Origin: Candidatus Vecturithrix granuli
Lineage (GTDB): Bacteria > Moduliflexota > Moduliflexia > Moduliflexales > Moduliflexaceae
Assembly (NCBI GenBank): GCA_000739535.1
Contig: DF820463.1
Coordinates: 380,195 to 444,194 of the forward strand
Length of the DNA: 64,000 nt
Direction of reading: 5' to 3'
This document shows positions 44,722 through 53,837 of this stretch, in pieces; within the stretch, counting starts at the first letter, position 1, and each line of letters opens with the position of its first letter. The notes under the pieces are model-generated. The model was not told the origin of the DNA and made no database searches. It worked only from the letters and a program-made list of their open reading frames with translations. Position numbers and translations under genes: made by a program.

Positions 44722-47700
44722 TTACTCCTGCTGGATAGCGGCTAAAATTTTTTCATAATCGAAGTTTTTTGCCAATGGCTCTAACATATCTGCAACTAAA
44801 GGTTGGTGAACGCGGATTCTGGAGATAATATGCAATATCAAGTTGATATCAAGTTGTTTCGTTGCCTGCGCGAGTTCTTGAAGTATGTCAGAGGAAACCT
44901 CTGTAATAGCAGCGGCGAGAATATCCGCATCTAAAAGGACTGCTTGATCTGTTTGGGAAGGCGTTTCTTGCTCATAAATAAAGCGAAGGCCCAGGTGTTT
45001 TTCCAGGAGTGTAAAAATATCGGCTTCCTGAAAGGGTTTGCGCAGAAAATCGTCGCAGCCGGCGGCGAACACTGCTTGTCGGTCGTCATCCACCACACTC
45101 GCGCTCACCACAATCACTTTCGTCTGCTGCCCCTGGGGCGTGGCTTTGATCTGCTGCGTTGCCTGATACCCGTCCAGGACTGGCATCCGTAGATCCATCC
45201 AGATCAAGTGCGGCTGCCAGGTTTGCCAGAGTTCAAGAGCTTCCTGACCGTTTTGCGCCTCCCGCAATTCCAATCCCCCCTGTTCGGAGTCAATCCCAGG
45301 GGCGAAAGGCGCAAGCAGCGTCATGAACAGCTTACGGTTATCAGGGTTATCGTCCACGATCAGGGTACGATAACAAGGCTGGCCGGGGACGAGCGCAATC
45401 GCCTGGCGAGTTGGAGGCGGCTGGGCAGCATCGGACTCCGCCACGCGCTCGACCAGAATGTGAAAAGAGAACATCGCGCCGCGTCCGATTTCACTGTTGA
45501 CGTGGATATCGCCGCCCATAAGCTGCACGAACTTCCGGCTAATGGCTAAGCCTAAGCCCGTTCCTTCCTGCATTTGCCGTCCTGTGGTTGTTTGCGTGAA
45601 CGCCTTGAATAGGAGCGACTGTTCTTCTGGCGTAATTCCCGGCCCCGTATCTTCAATTTCAAAAAAGAGCGTCAAAGCGGAGCTTTGATGGGTAAAAGCT
45701 TCGCTTTTGCACTCCTGACATGTTACCCGCATGGTCACACCGCCAGTCTGGGTAAACTTGATCGCGTTGCTCATCAGATTCATCAACACCTGTCGCAACT
45801 TCACATCATCTGTCCGCACATATTGCGGTACATCGGGCGTGTAGGTTATTATGAGGCGTATCCCTTTCTGTTGCGCTTTCATGGCAAATAGGTCTTTAAC
45901 CTCCTCCAGAAACCGGAGCAGGTTAATATTCTTGACATTCAGAGTGATGTGGCCAGCTTCGATTTTGGAGAGATCAAGCACCTGGTTGATTAAGGTCAGC
46001 AGATGTTCACCACTGTGCAAAATCGTCATCGCATGGTCTGACGCCCGGGGAGTCTCTGGATGGCGGGCAAGAATCCGGGCGAACCCGAGAATAGCATTGA
46101 GGGGTGTACGGAATTCATGACTCATATTGGCGAGAAATGTACTTTTGGCTCGATTGGCAGCATCAGCAGCGTCTTTAGCTTGTTGCAATACAGCCTCCGT
46201 CTGCTTACGGTCGCTGATGTCAATGATAATGCCCACCAGCCCCACGAGATGCCCCTGTTCATCCTCCAGGCGGCGACTACTTAATAAGCCCCAAAAATCG
46301 CTGCCATCGGCGCAGAGATAGTGCCGCTCGAGAGTAATTACACCAATCTCGCCGGCAATCAACCGCCGCATGTTGTGATCCCCCAACTCTCGTTCATCAG
46401 GGTAAATGTGATCAGGATAGGTTGAGCCAATCAGGTTGGGTAAAGCGCATTTGAACAGATCAGCCATATACTGGTTGGCAAACGTGATGACGCCGCGTGG
46501 ATCAGCCAGCATGATCCCGGCTTGCGACGTTTCAAAGATGGTACGCAGACGATTTTCACTTTCGCGTAGTTTGGCGGTGCGGTCAGCGACAAGCTCTTCC
46601 AGATGTTCACGATGTTGTCGTAATTCGTCCTCAACTTTCTGGCGTTCGACGATTTCCGTATGCAAGCTGTCGCTGAGCCGACGGCTTTGGCGCAGCAGGA
46701 ATGCGAGGATCAGCGACAGGATGGAGAGCAGAACAAAGACGCTGATCGTGATCCAAACATAGGGCTTATATTTATGATAAAACGTATCAGGCCGGTTAAT
46801 CACAATACTCCCCGCCGGCAACTCACGTTCTGAGATTCCGAAGCGGCGCATGGCGTTGAAATCGAAGATGCTGCTCGTCGGGGTATTCATTACGACCGGG
46901 ATGCTATCGGCCGGCGTCCCCTCCAGGATTTTGAGCGTGAGTTCTGCAACCATACGCCCCTGATCAGGCCCGGTGATAATGCGCCCCCCCATCATGCCGG
47001 TATTCAGGGTAAAATCCCAAAATCCATACGCGGGCGCAGTGCTAGCGGCCGCCGCCCGCCGATAAAATTCCTCGGCGGCCATGAACTGCGCGTCGCGGTT
47101 ATCAAGTGGTTCGCCGAAAATGAACACCAGGGTATTGGGTGATAATGCAGACAGGCGTTGCTCAAGTTCTTGTAAATAGAGGTTCTTAAGCTGCACGATC
47201 TGATAGCGATCACGATAGGCGGGAATGAGCGTGATCTCCACGACGTCCTGATTGCGTTGGCCTGCCGAGTAATAATCTGACATAATGAAGACGAGTGTCC
47301 GAGTTTTCGGATGTACTGCAAGCGCCAGATCAATCGTGCCGGCGAAATCAATTTCTTCGTTGACCCCGGTGACATTGGTAATTCCTTTGAGAGCCTCCGG
47401 ACGGAACGTGTTATACCCGCAAAAGATAAGGGGCGTGCGCGGAAAGAGCAGTTCCCGATATGTCACAGCGAATTCAAAGGCGGCGTTGTCAGACACGATG
47501 ATGGCGTCATAGCTGACCTTGCTATGTTTCATCGCAAACACCTCAGCCAATTTCGTAAGGTACGCGAGATCGGGGAAGCGTTTAGTATCGAGAAATTCGA
47601 CATACACGTCAATTTTTTTACCAGACGCCTGCAAGCGTTCCCGCAAACCTTGTTCGATGCCATCGCTCCATAGATAGCCCCGGTGATATGCATTAATGTA

Positions 47701-47820
47701 GAGCACGCGGCTCGTTTGCGCCTGAACTGCCGTTGCCAGACTCAGGATGAATATCCCAGCGAATATGGTGCGCCGCCAATGAGTTGCTGTTTGTGAAAGA
47801 TGATAGGTATATTTCAGCAT
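44722..47820 (-). CDS. Hybrid histidine kinase with periplasmic substrate-binding-like sensor domain
   Basis: The 1032-residue protein has a signal peptide or first TM (ends AVQAQ), then a periplasmic domain at about 36-335 resembling the ABC substrate-binding family used as sensor inputs (RVLYINAYHRGYLWSDGIEQGL, then PLIFCGYN, GVNEEID). One TM is at about 350-373. A coiled coil and a PAS domain (about 415-540) follow, then HisKA (SHEFRTPLNA), HATPase ([28 protein letters not shown]), a C-terminal receiver (LIVDDNPDNR, WMDLRMPVLDG) and the shared tail (LAKNFDYEKILAAIQ). A 16-codon copy of the double-hairpin repeat lies in the ATPase domain. It overlaps none of its neighbours but is followed after three bases by the next kinase. 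Confidence 0.87.
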   Translation of the reverse strand: MLKYTYHLSQTATHWRRTIFAGIFILSLATAVQAQTSRVLYINAYHRGYLWSDGIEQGLRERLQASGKKIDVYVEFLDTKRFPDLAYLTKLAEVFAMKHSKVSYDAIIVSDNAAFEFAVTYRELLFPRTPLIFCGYNTFRPEALKGITNVTGVNEEIDFAGTIDLALAVHPKTRTLVFIMSDYYSAGQRNQDVVEITLIPAYRDRYQIVQLKNLYLQELEQRLSALSPNTLVFIFGEPLDNRDAQFMAAEEFYRRAAAASTAPAYGFWDFTLNTGMMGGRIITGPDQGRMVAELTLKILEGTPADSIPVVMNTPTSSIFDFNAMRRFGISERELPAGSIVINRPDTFYHKYKPYVWITISVFVLLSILSLILAFLLRQSRRLSDSLHTEIVERQKVEDELRQHREHLEELVADRTAKLRESENRLRTIFETSQAGIMLADPRGVITFANQYMADLFKCALPNLIGSTYPDHIYPDERELGDHNMRRLIAGEIGVITLERHYLCADGSDFWGLLSSRRLEDEQGHLVGLVGIIIDISDRKQTEAVLQQAKDAADAANRAKSTFLANMSHEFRTPLNAILGFARILARHPETPRASDHAMTILHSGEHLLTLINQVLDLSKIEAGHITLNVKNINLLRFLEEVKDLFAMKAQQKGIRLIITYTPDVPQYVRTDDVKLRQVLMNLMSNAIKFTQTGGVTMRVTCQECKSEAFTHQSSALTLFFEIEDTGPGITPEEQSLLFKAFTQTTTGRQMQEGTGLGLAISRKFVQLMGGDIHVNSEIGRGAMFSFHILVERVAESDAAQPPPTRQAIALVPGQPCYRTLIVDDNPDNRKLFMTLLAPFAPGIDSEQGGLELREAQNGQEALELWQTWQPHLIWMDLRMPVLDGYQATQQIKATPQGQQTKVIVVSASVVDDDRQAVFAAGCDDFLRKPFQEADIFTLLEKHLGLRFIYEQETPSQTDQAVLLDADILAAAITEVSSDILQELAQATKQLDINLILHIISRIRVHQPLVADMLEPLAKNFDYEKILAAIQQE
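45667..45714. repeat. In-frame copy of the double-hairpin repeat in a kinase gene
   Basis: GAGCGTCAAAGC opens and GCTTTTGCACTC closes, with two hairpins TCAAAGC/GCTTTGA and AAAAGC/GCTTTT. It has the same layout as 25238-25290, 38531-38581 and 54991-55041. The 48 bases are 16 codons, read on the minus strand as ECKSEAFTHQSSALTL just before the EIEDTG motif. Confidence 0.75.
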
Positions 47821-47972
47821 AGTTACATCCTGTTGGGATGTTTCAGGAATGAAGTTTGTGGCATCCCTAAACCTCTACGACCGGGGAGGCGACAATTGTT
47901 CGCAAAAACCTGGTATTTATTGCAGCCTCCTTTCGTATGCGTCTGAGTGTCAGCAGGTTGTTCTCATTTTTG

Positions 47973-50327
47973 TCAAGAAAGATTAAACGTGTTGAGAAGC
48001 GTCTCGTATTCGAAATTTCGCGCCAGGCGTTCCAGCGTATCTGCAAGCGCAGGCTGATTCTGACGAATTTGATTGATAATTTGTGACATCAGCGCAATGT
48101 CAAGGTGTTGGGTGGCGTCAGCAAAACTGCGGCGTATATCCTCCGGCAGTTCCTGTAGCCTGTGTCGTAGCGTCTCAATCTCCTTTTCGTCCAGAATAGT
48201 TTCAGTTTGCGGCGTCAATGTGGCTTGCGGCATCTTGTTTTCCAACAAATCGAGTAACTGATGGGAAGCCTGGTCGGCGACAAGCTCATTGGCTTGAAGT
48301 TTAGACACCCTGAGCATTTGATTAATCAACGCCAGCAAGTCTTTGCCGCTTTTCCGGATCAACATCAGATACTCCTGATAGTCCGGTTTCAGTGTTGCAT
48401 CCTCGGCCATGAGTTCGGCAAAGCCAAGAATGGCATTAAGTGGAGTACGGAGATGGTGACTGACATTCGCCCAAAAGGTACTTTTGACCCGTTCGGCGTT
48501 TTCGGCAGCGTCTTTGGCGCGAGTTAACTCCGCTTCCATCCGTTTACGTTCCGTGATGTCGCGGGTAACGCCGAGAATCCCAACAAATTCTCCTTGATCA
48601 TTATACATCCGACTGGTAATCGCTTCGGTCCAGACCGTGGTGCCATCTTTACAGGGTTGTTCCAGTTCGTTACGATGCGGGCGGATATCCTGCTGACCGG
48701 TTTGTATTATTTCGTAGGTGTAGCGCAAGCCTGCAACGGCAACCTCAATAGATCCCGGACAGAGGGCCTCTGCCAGGGTTTGCTGCATGACTTCTTCCGG
48801 AGTATATCCCCGCAATCGCTTGACCGATGGACTGACATACGTAAATCGCCCCTGGAGATCAAGAGTCCAGATCACGTCCGTTGCATTTTCAGCCAACAAC
48901 CGGTATTTCTGCTCGCTTTCGCGTAACGCCTCCTCGGCCTGTTTACGAGCGGTGATGTCATGGATGATGGAAAAGAGGATCGTCTGACGCTGCCACGTGA
49001 TCGGCGCGGAGTGAACTTCCACGTCGCGAATATAGCCGTTGGCAAGACGGTGGCGGAACTCGAAACTGTTCCGTTGGTGCGCCATAGCCTGGCTCATAAT
49101 CTGATCAACTTCTGTGCGACTCAATTGATTGATGGCATAGATGGATATAGTCTGTAATTCTTCCAGCGAGTACCCGTAATAACGGACCGCAGCCTGATTA
49201 GCCTCAATAATACGGCCATTAGCGGGATCGAGCAAAAACATCACTGCGCTGTGCGTGTTGAACATCCCGTGAAACAGAGCTTCTCGTTCGCGTAAGACAT
49301 TTTCGATCTGGATTCGTTCAGCGATTTCCTGGTGTAATGCATTGGTGCGAACTTGCACCAGATCTTCGAGGTGCTGCTGGTAACGTCTTAATTCGATTTC
49401 CGCAGCCTCCCGCCGTTGAACTTGCCGGATTGTCATGGCGCTCGCGCAGAGAGTGATGACCGTGAGCACACTGGTGATGCTGAGCACGATCAGGGTTTCC
49501 TGACGCCAGGCGCCCAGAATTTCGCTGGTAAGATACGCAGCCGTGATATGAAATGGGAAAGCAGGCACTTGATACGCGGCGATCACGATCTGTTCGTCTT
49601 CATAGGTGCGTATGCCGCCGCCTTGCCATAGGTTTTCAGCAACTGCGTCAAAAAGTGGAATTTCCCGGACGGGCAGGCCAGTGAAACGTTTTTGATGTTT
49701 GAATGTATCCTTAAACCAATCAGTGAGCACAATACCGTGCAAATCCAATAAGAGCAACGCATCCACGTCAATATTGAGATAAGTGGCGTAGCGATCATGA
49801 AAGAACTGCGGATCAATCACAGCCATCACGACTCCGGCAAATGTTCCGGTCTGCGTCTCAATTCGACGGCTCATCACAATCAACGCGTCCTGCGTTTCGG
49901 TGAAAATGGCCTCCACGGCAAAATCAAGCCAGGCATCACGGTGTTGAGGACATGTAGCACACATGATCTCAGGAGATTCGTACAAATGAGAGCGCAGATT
50001 TCCTTGCGCGTCGAATACCAGGAGGTTTTGGATTTGCGGCAGCAGCAAGTATGACTTGAAAAGCGCGACCGCATTGTCAGAAACCTGGTTGATATTCTGG
50101 AGCAGCGGCAACAGCGCCATGAGTGCGGCGTCAACCGCATACAACGTACTTGATGCGTTTTCACCAAGCAGTTGAACCTGTGCCTGCGACTTGATGCGGG
50201 CAACCTGCAGCGCCTGCTCTTTATTTCTGAGAATGAAAAAGAGGCTGCCCGCGATCAAAAAGGTCATAAAGATCACCAACAGGCCAACGAGCAGAAATAT
50301 TCGATTTTTGGGAAAACGATCGGTCAT
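47973..50327 (-). CDS. Membrane sensor protein with PAS domains and HisKA but no ATPase domain
   Basis: The 784-residue protein has TM1 at about 11-30, a periplasmic Cache-type sensor region (about 35-270) and TM2 at about 275-297. A coiled coil, two PAS domains (about 345-470 and 475-600) and a HisKA helix with a potential phospho-His (NVSHHLRTPLNAILGFAELM) follow. There the usual HATPase and receiver are missing: the sequence goes directly into a linker and the shared C-terminal tail (LERLARNFEYETLLNTF). It therefore cannot phosphorylate itself in the known way. It may be a phosphate acceptor or dimer partner of the neighbouring kinases, or a deletion product. Its ATG overlaps the stop of the TRAP binding protein gene (ATGA), so the two are coupled. 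Confidence 0.82.
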   Translation of the reverse strand: MTDRFPKNRIFLLVGLLVIFMTFLIAGSLFFILRNKEQALQVARIKSQAQVQLLGENASSTLYAVDAALMALLPLLQNINQVSDNAVALFKSYLLLPQIQNLLVFDAQGNLRSHLYESPEIMCATCPQHRDAWLDFAVEAIFTETQDALIVMSRRIETQTGTFAGVVMAVIDPQFFHDRYATYLNIDVDALLLLDLHGIVLTDWFKDTFKHQKRFTGLPVREIPLFDAVAENLWQGGGIRTYEDEQIVIAAYQVPAFPFHITAAYLTSEILGAWRQETLIVLSITSVLTVITLCASAMTIRQVQRREAAEIELRRYQQHLEDLVQVRTNALHQEIAERIQIENVLREREALFHGMFNTHSAVMFLLDPANGRIIEANQAAVRYYGYSLEELQTISIYAINQLSRTEVDQIMSQAMAHQRNSFEFRHRLANGYIRDVEVHSAPITWQRQTILFSIIHDITARKQAEEALRESEQKYRLLAENATDVIWTLDLQGRFTYVSPSVKRLRGYTPEEVMQQTLAEALCPGSIEVAVAGLRYTYEIIQTGQQDIRPHRNELEQPCKDGTTVWTEAITSRMYNDQGEFVGILGVTRDITERKRMEAELTRAKDAAENAERVKSTFWANVSHHLRTPLNAILGFAELMAEDATLKPDYQEYLMLIRKSGKDLLALINQMLRVSKLQANELVADQASHQLLDLLENKMPQATLTPQTETILDEKEIETLRHRLQELPEDIRRSFADATQHLDIALMSQIINQIRQNQPALADTLERLARNFEYETLLNTFNLS

Positions 50328-51337
50328 AATCCCTCTTCTCGAAATGCCTCAAGGAGTTGTTTGACAAGTTCCGGATCAATATTCATGCGAGCAACAAATT
50401 CATCTTGTCTTGATAATAGCGCATATCGCTGCTGTTCGATGGCATCTTCATCAGGTACAATAATTTTGACGCCCTGCTCGAGGAGGATCGCTTTGGCCTG
50501 CGTTTGCATTGCGGCCGCCTTTTCACGGGCAGGATCAACGTGTTTGTCCCAGGTCGTCAGCACAATCTCTTGAATATCCCCAGGGAGCTTGTTCCAAAAG
50601 GAGAGCCTGATGAGCGGGATGTATTGCGGAAAATATTCCCGGTCTTCGAATCCATAGTTTACGCCGTATTCCCATAACTTTGCGCTTCTGATCGTCTCAT
50701 AGCTCGTTAAAATCCCATCAACCGTACCTTGCTGCAAATACGCCGGCAGATCGGGCCAGGCAATGCTGGTTGGGATGCCACCCAGAGCTTGAATACGCAG
50801 TTCATTGGCGATACCCCCGGCCACGCGGATTCTCATATCACGAATGTCTTCGTAGCGGACAATCGGTTTACCGATGCTGAATAGATGGGCGTGTCCCAAA
50901 TCAAGCCAACGCCCCACAACTTTCAAATGAAGACGCTCTTCAATCTTGCCATTGATAGCATCGCCAATTTTCCCTGCGAGTATAGCATAATAGGTTTGCG
51001 CTGAGCGGCCATAAAAGATTGGCAGCAAAAAAATTCCGACGTTTGGGTCAAAGCGGTCAAACTGCCAAGTGCCAGGGACGGCCATTTCGACTTTTCCGTG
51101 CATGAGCGCCTGAATGACATCGTTATCGCGAAAAAGTTGGGCGTTGGAGTAAAACTCGACAGCAATACGGCCGGCAAGCTGCTGTTGAAGTTCCTCTGCA
51201 AACCCTTGCACGGCTTTGGTCTGGACATGCGACGGCGCGTTTTCTACGGAAATGCGCATTTTGGGTAACATTTGAGCGCCGACTTGCGTTACCGCGATCA
51301 TGGTCAATAATATGAATGCCATGAAGGTTTTCATCAT
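50324..51337 (-). CDS. TRAP-type solute-binding protein (DctP family) in a sensor operon
   Basis: The 337-residue protein is taken from the ATG at 51337 with AGGAGG five bases upstream. A longer frame to 51400 runs into the next gene. A signal peptide ends VGAQ. The family pattern is clear (FAEELQQQLAGRIAVEFYSNAQLF, MRIRVAGGIANELRIQALGGIPTSIAWPDLPAYLQQGTVDG). No membrane TRAP components follow. Instead its stop codon overlaps the start of the PAS-HisKA sensor gene. It probably delivers ligand to that sensor's periplasmic domain (inference, as in some DctP-linked two-component systems). Confidence 0.86.
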   Translation of the reverse strand: MMKTFMAFILLTMIAVTQVGAQMLPKMRISVENAPSHVQTKAVQGFAEELQQQLAGRIAVEFYSNAQLFRDNDVIQALMHGKVEMAVPGTWQFDRFDPNVGIFLLPIFYGRSAQTYYAILAGKIGDAINGKIEERLHLKVVGRWLDLGHAHLFSIGKPIVRYEDIRDMRIRVAGGIANELRIQALGGIPTSIAWPDLPAYLQQGTVDGILTSYETIRSAKLWEYGVNYGFEDREYFPQYIPLIRLSFWNKLPGDIQEIVLTTWDKHVDPAREKAAAMQTQAKAILLEQGVKIIVPDEDAIEQQRYALLSRQDEFVARMNIDPELVKQLLEAFREEGL

Positions 51338-51386
51338 TGTTACCTCCTTATAGGTTTTCCCTGGTATTATCAGGTATTTGGAAGGA

Positions 51387-52412
51387 TCAAACATCTTCAA
51401 ACAGCGTCAACAGACGCTTATATTCGAAGTTCTCCGCCAATTTGGTCAGCGTATCAACGACAGCCTTGTGTTCCGGGCGAAGTTGGGCAATGAGATGGAG
51501 CATCAGGGTCAGATTACATTGTCGTGTGGCCTGAAGGAATGCGGCCGAAAAGTCAGGCGGAAGAGCGGCGATGGCAGCGGTAAGGGCATCTGGCGTCATG
51601 ACTTCTTCGGGAATGACCTGTTCAGGCTGTTTTTCAGCGTAAACACAGCGCAGGCCCAAATGCTGCTCTAACAGGGCGAATACTTCCGCCTCTCGAAAGG
51701 GTTTGCCCAAAAAATCGTCGCAGCCTGCGGCCATGACCGCCAGCCGATCGTCATCTATCACACTGGCGCTCAACACAATCACCTTTGTCTGCTTGCTCTG
51801 GGGCGTCGCCTTGATCTGTCGGGTAGCCTGGTTCCCGTCCAGCACTGGCATACGCAAATCCATCCAGATCAGGTGCGGCTGCCAGTCACGCCATACATCA
51901 ATGGCTTCCTGACCGTTTGCGGCTTCACGGATTTCAAAGTCGAAAGGCGCAAGCAAGGTAACGAGTAGTTTCCGATTATCGAGGCTGTCATCCGCGATCA
52001 GGATGCGGTAGCGCGGTTGTCCGGGTTCAAGGGACACAGGTCGCATGAGTGTTGACGAGCGACGCCTAACGCTTGCGGCTTGTTCCATACGCTTCCCTGT
52101 TATATGAAAACTGAAGGGGCTGCCAACGCCGATTTCGCTGCGGACGCGGAGGTCGCCGCCCATTAACTGGACGAATTTGCGGCTGATCGTTAACCCCAGT
52201 CCGGTGCCTTCTTGCGCCTGTCTTTCGGTATGCGCCGAAGAGACGACATCGGCAATCGTCCAATCATCGGTCGGGTCTTCCAGGTATTCGAGAAAATTTC
52301 CTAATACATAGCGATCTTGTGCATCTTTCAGGAGAAATAGTATTTGAGCATACGCGCAGAACGGACATCTCGCAAACATGAAAATGAAGAAACAACGCCA
52401 AATGATATTCAT
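51387..52412 (-). CDS. Internally deleted hybrid kinase: sensor stub, half ATPase domain, receiver
   Basis: The 341-residue protein starts with a signal peptide (to about residue 22, FCAYAQ) and a stub reading YVLGNFLEYLEDPTDDWTIADV, which I recognise as the beginning of a 7TMR-DISM extracellular domain. At about residue 60 it jumps to ERQAQEGTGLGLTISRKFVQLMGGD, the last third of a histidine-kinase ATPase domain. A full receiver follows (LIADDSLDNR, WMDLRMPVLDG, KPFRE) and then the shared tail. The transmembrane, HisKA and N-box parts are absent, and no N-terminal ribosome site is seen. It is probably a large in-frame deletion. The receiver could only work if made in the cytoplasm, which the signal peptide opposes, so it is likely a pseudogene. 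Confidence 0.75.
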   Translation of the reverse strand: MNIIWRCFFIFMFARCPFCAYAQILFLLKDAQDRYVLGNFLEYLEDPTDDWTIADVVSSAHTERQAQEGTGLGLTISRKFVQLMGGDLRVRSEIGVGSPFSFHITGKRMEQAASVRRRSSTLMRPVSLEPGQPRYRILIADDSLDNRKLLVTLLAPFDFEIREAANGQEAIDVWRDWQPHLIWMDLRMPVLDGNQATRQIKATPQSKQTKVIVLSASVIDDDRLAVMAAGCDDFLGKPFREAEVFALLEQHLGLRCVYAEKQPEQVIPEEVMTPDALTAAIAALPPDFSAAFLQATRQCNLTLMLHLIAQLRPEHKAVVDTLTKLAENFEYKRLLTLFEDV

Positions 52413-52464
52413 AAAATGATCATAGGGAGGACAGAGAGAGAATAGTCAATAAAATATTACCATA

Positions 52465-53679
52465 TCACCCATGTTCAGAATTTCTCTGCTTTCCCATTTT
52501 GGGAAGGGTAAAGGTAAACGTACTCCCTTTGCTAACCTCACTTTCTGCCCAAATTCTTCCGCCATTGTGTTCCACAAATTCTTTGCAGAGGATTAAGCCG
52601 AGACCTGTGCCTTTTTCATGCGCTGTCCCTAAACGTTTGTATTTGGCTTCCGGGTCAAAGAGTTTAGCAAGGTGCTGAGGCTCAATTCCAATTCCGTTAT
52701 CGGTCACGGAGACTTCAGCATATTGCTGATCTTGACGAACTGTAATTTCTATACTTCCGTTTGGGTGGGTAAATTTGATTGCATTGGACACCAGATTACG
52801 AATCACAGTATCGATCATATTGAAATCGGCGTAAATTATGACAGATTCTTGCACGGAATTTTTTAATGAGATTTGCTTGTGTTCTGCCTGGACCGTAAAG
52901 AGAGCAATGCTGCGCTTGACAAGTTGTTTGAGATCTATCTCCTGCGGGATAAATTCAATCATATCTCGCTGCAGCCGTGACCAGGTAAGCAAATTTTCCA
53001 GAAGTTTTGCGAGGTTCTCAGTCGTGTCACGTTGCAACAGGATGATTTCTTTGAGTTGCTGTAAGGTATAAGTATCGATATTTTCAGAAGCAAAGTGCGT
53101 CAAATCGTTCAACGAACTGATCGGGCCGCGTAAGTCGTGGGCAATAATCGAAAAAAATTTATCCTTACTCGCATTGTTTTTCCGAAGTTGTAGTTCCGAG
53201 GCTTTTAACGCTTCTTCCGCGTGTGTCCGTTCCGCAATTTCTTCAGAGAGCTGTTCGTTTTTTTCTTGCAGCCGTTTTTGCAACGTTCGCAGAGTGAGGT
53301 GAGTTTTGACCCTGGATAGGACTTCTTCCGGCTGAAAAGGTTTAGTGATATAATCCACCCCGCCTAGCTCAAAGGCTTTCACTTTATCTACCACATCATG
53401 CAAGGCGCTGATAAAAATAATCGGGATTTCACGGGTCAATTCATTGGTTTTCAACTCCTGACAGACTTCGTAGCCAGACATCTCCGGCATGCGAATATCG
53501 AGCAGCACTAAATCGGGCGCTGCAGCCTTAGCAGAGGCAATTGCCAACCGTCCGTCAGGCACAGGGCGCACAATATAGCCCTGCCCTGTTAAAATCTCAT
53601 TCAATAGCCGTAAATTGGCAGGGGTATCATCAACAACTAAAATATTGGGTTTGGGTATTTGAGAGATATTCTCATTCAT
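52465..53679 (-). CDS. Cytoplasmic histidine kinase with N-terminal receiver (REC-HisKA-HATPase)
   Basis: The 404-residue protein has a receiver at about 10-130 (NILVVDD, LVLLDIRMPEMSG, TKPFQPEE), a coiled coil, HisKA at about 180-250 (phospho-His in IIAHDLRGPISS) and a complete HATPase at about 285-395 (NLVSNAIKF, VTDNGIGI, GTGLGLILCKEF). It lacks the C-terminal tail of the hybrid kinases. Such proteins receive phosphate from a hybrid kinase and pass it on, or regulate themselves. It is the upstream end of the minus-strand signalling cluster, 52 bases before the damaged kinase gene. Confidence 0.88.
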   Translation of the reverse strand: MNENISQIPKPNILVVDDTPANLRLLNEILTGQGYIVRPVPDGRLAIASAKAAAPDLVLLDIRMPEMSGYEVCQELKTNELTREIPIIFISALHDVVDKVKAFELGGVDYITKPFQPEEVLSRVKTHLTLRTLQKRLQEKNEQLSEEIAERTHAEEALKASELQLRKNNASKDKFFSIIAHDLRGPISSLNDLTHFASENIDTYTLQQLKEIILLQRDTTENLAKLLENLLTWSRLQRDMIEFIPQEIDLKQLVKRSIALFTVQAEHKQISLKNSVQESVIIYADFNMIDTVIRNLVSNAIKFTHPNGSIEITVRQDQQYAEVSVTDNGIGIEPQHLAKLFDPEAKYKRLGTAHEKGTGLGLILCKEFVEHNGGRIWAESEVSKGSTFTFTLPKMGKQRNSEHG

Positions 53680-53745
53680 AAAGTATTGGCCTTTCCCGAA
53701 AAATTTGCACTATCATCCACTCAGGGTCTTTTATCTTTCCTTATC

Positions 53746-53837
53746 CAATACTTCGGACAGTTTTTCAGTTGTTTCGGGAATGAGTCTTCAAAATTCCCGA
53801 AACAACGGGCATGTTCAAAAAACTGTCCGAAGTATTG
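53746..53837. repeat. Nested palindrome (outer CAATACTTCGGACAG arms)
   Basis: CAATACTTCGGACAGTTTTT and its exact reverse complement enclose GTTGTTTCGGGAAT (53768-53781) and ATTCCCGAAACAAC (53793-53806). The inner stem is the same as at 42379-42468. It lies in the 469-base gap 53680-54148. The rest of the gap is AT-rich, and a 146-codon reading frame across it looks accidental. Confidence 0.7.
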
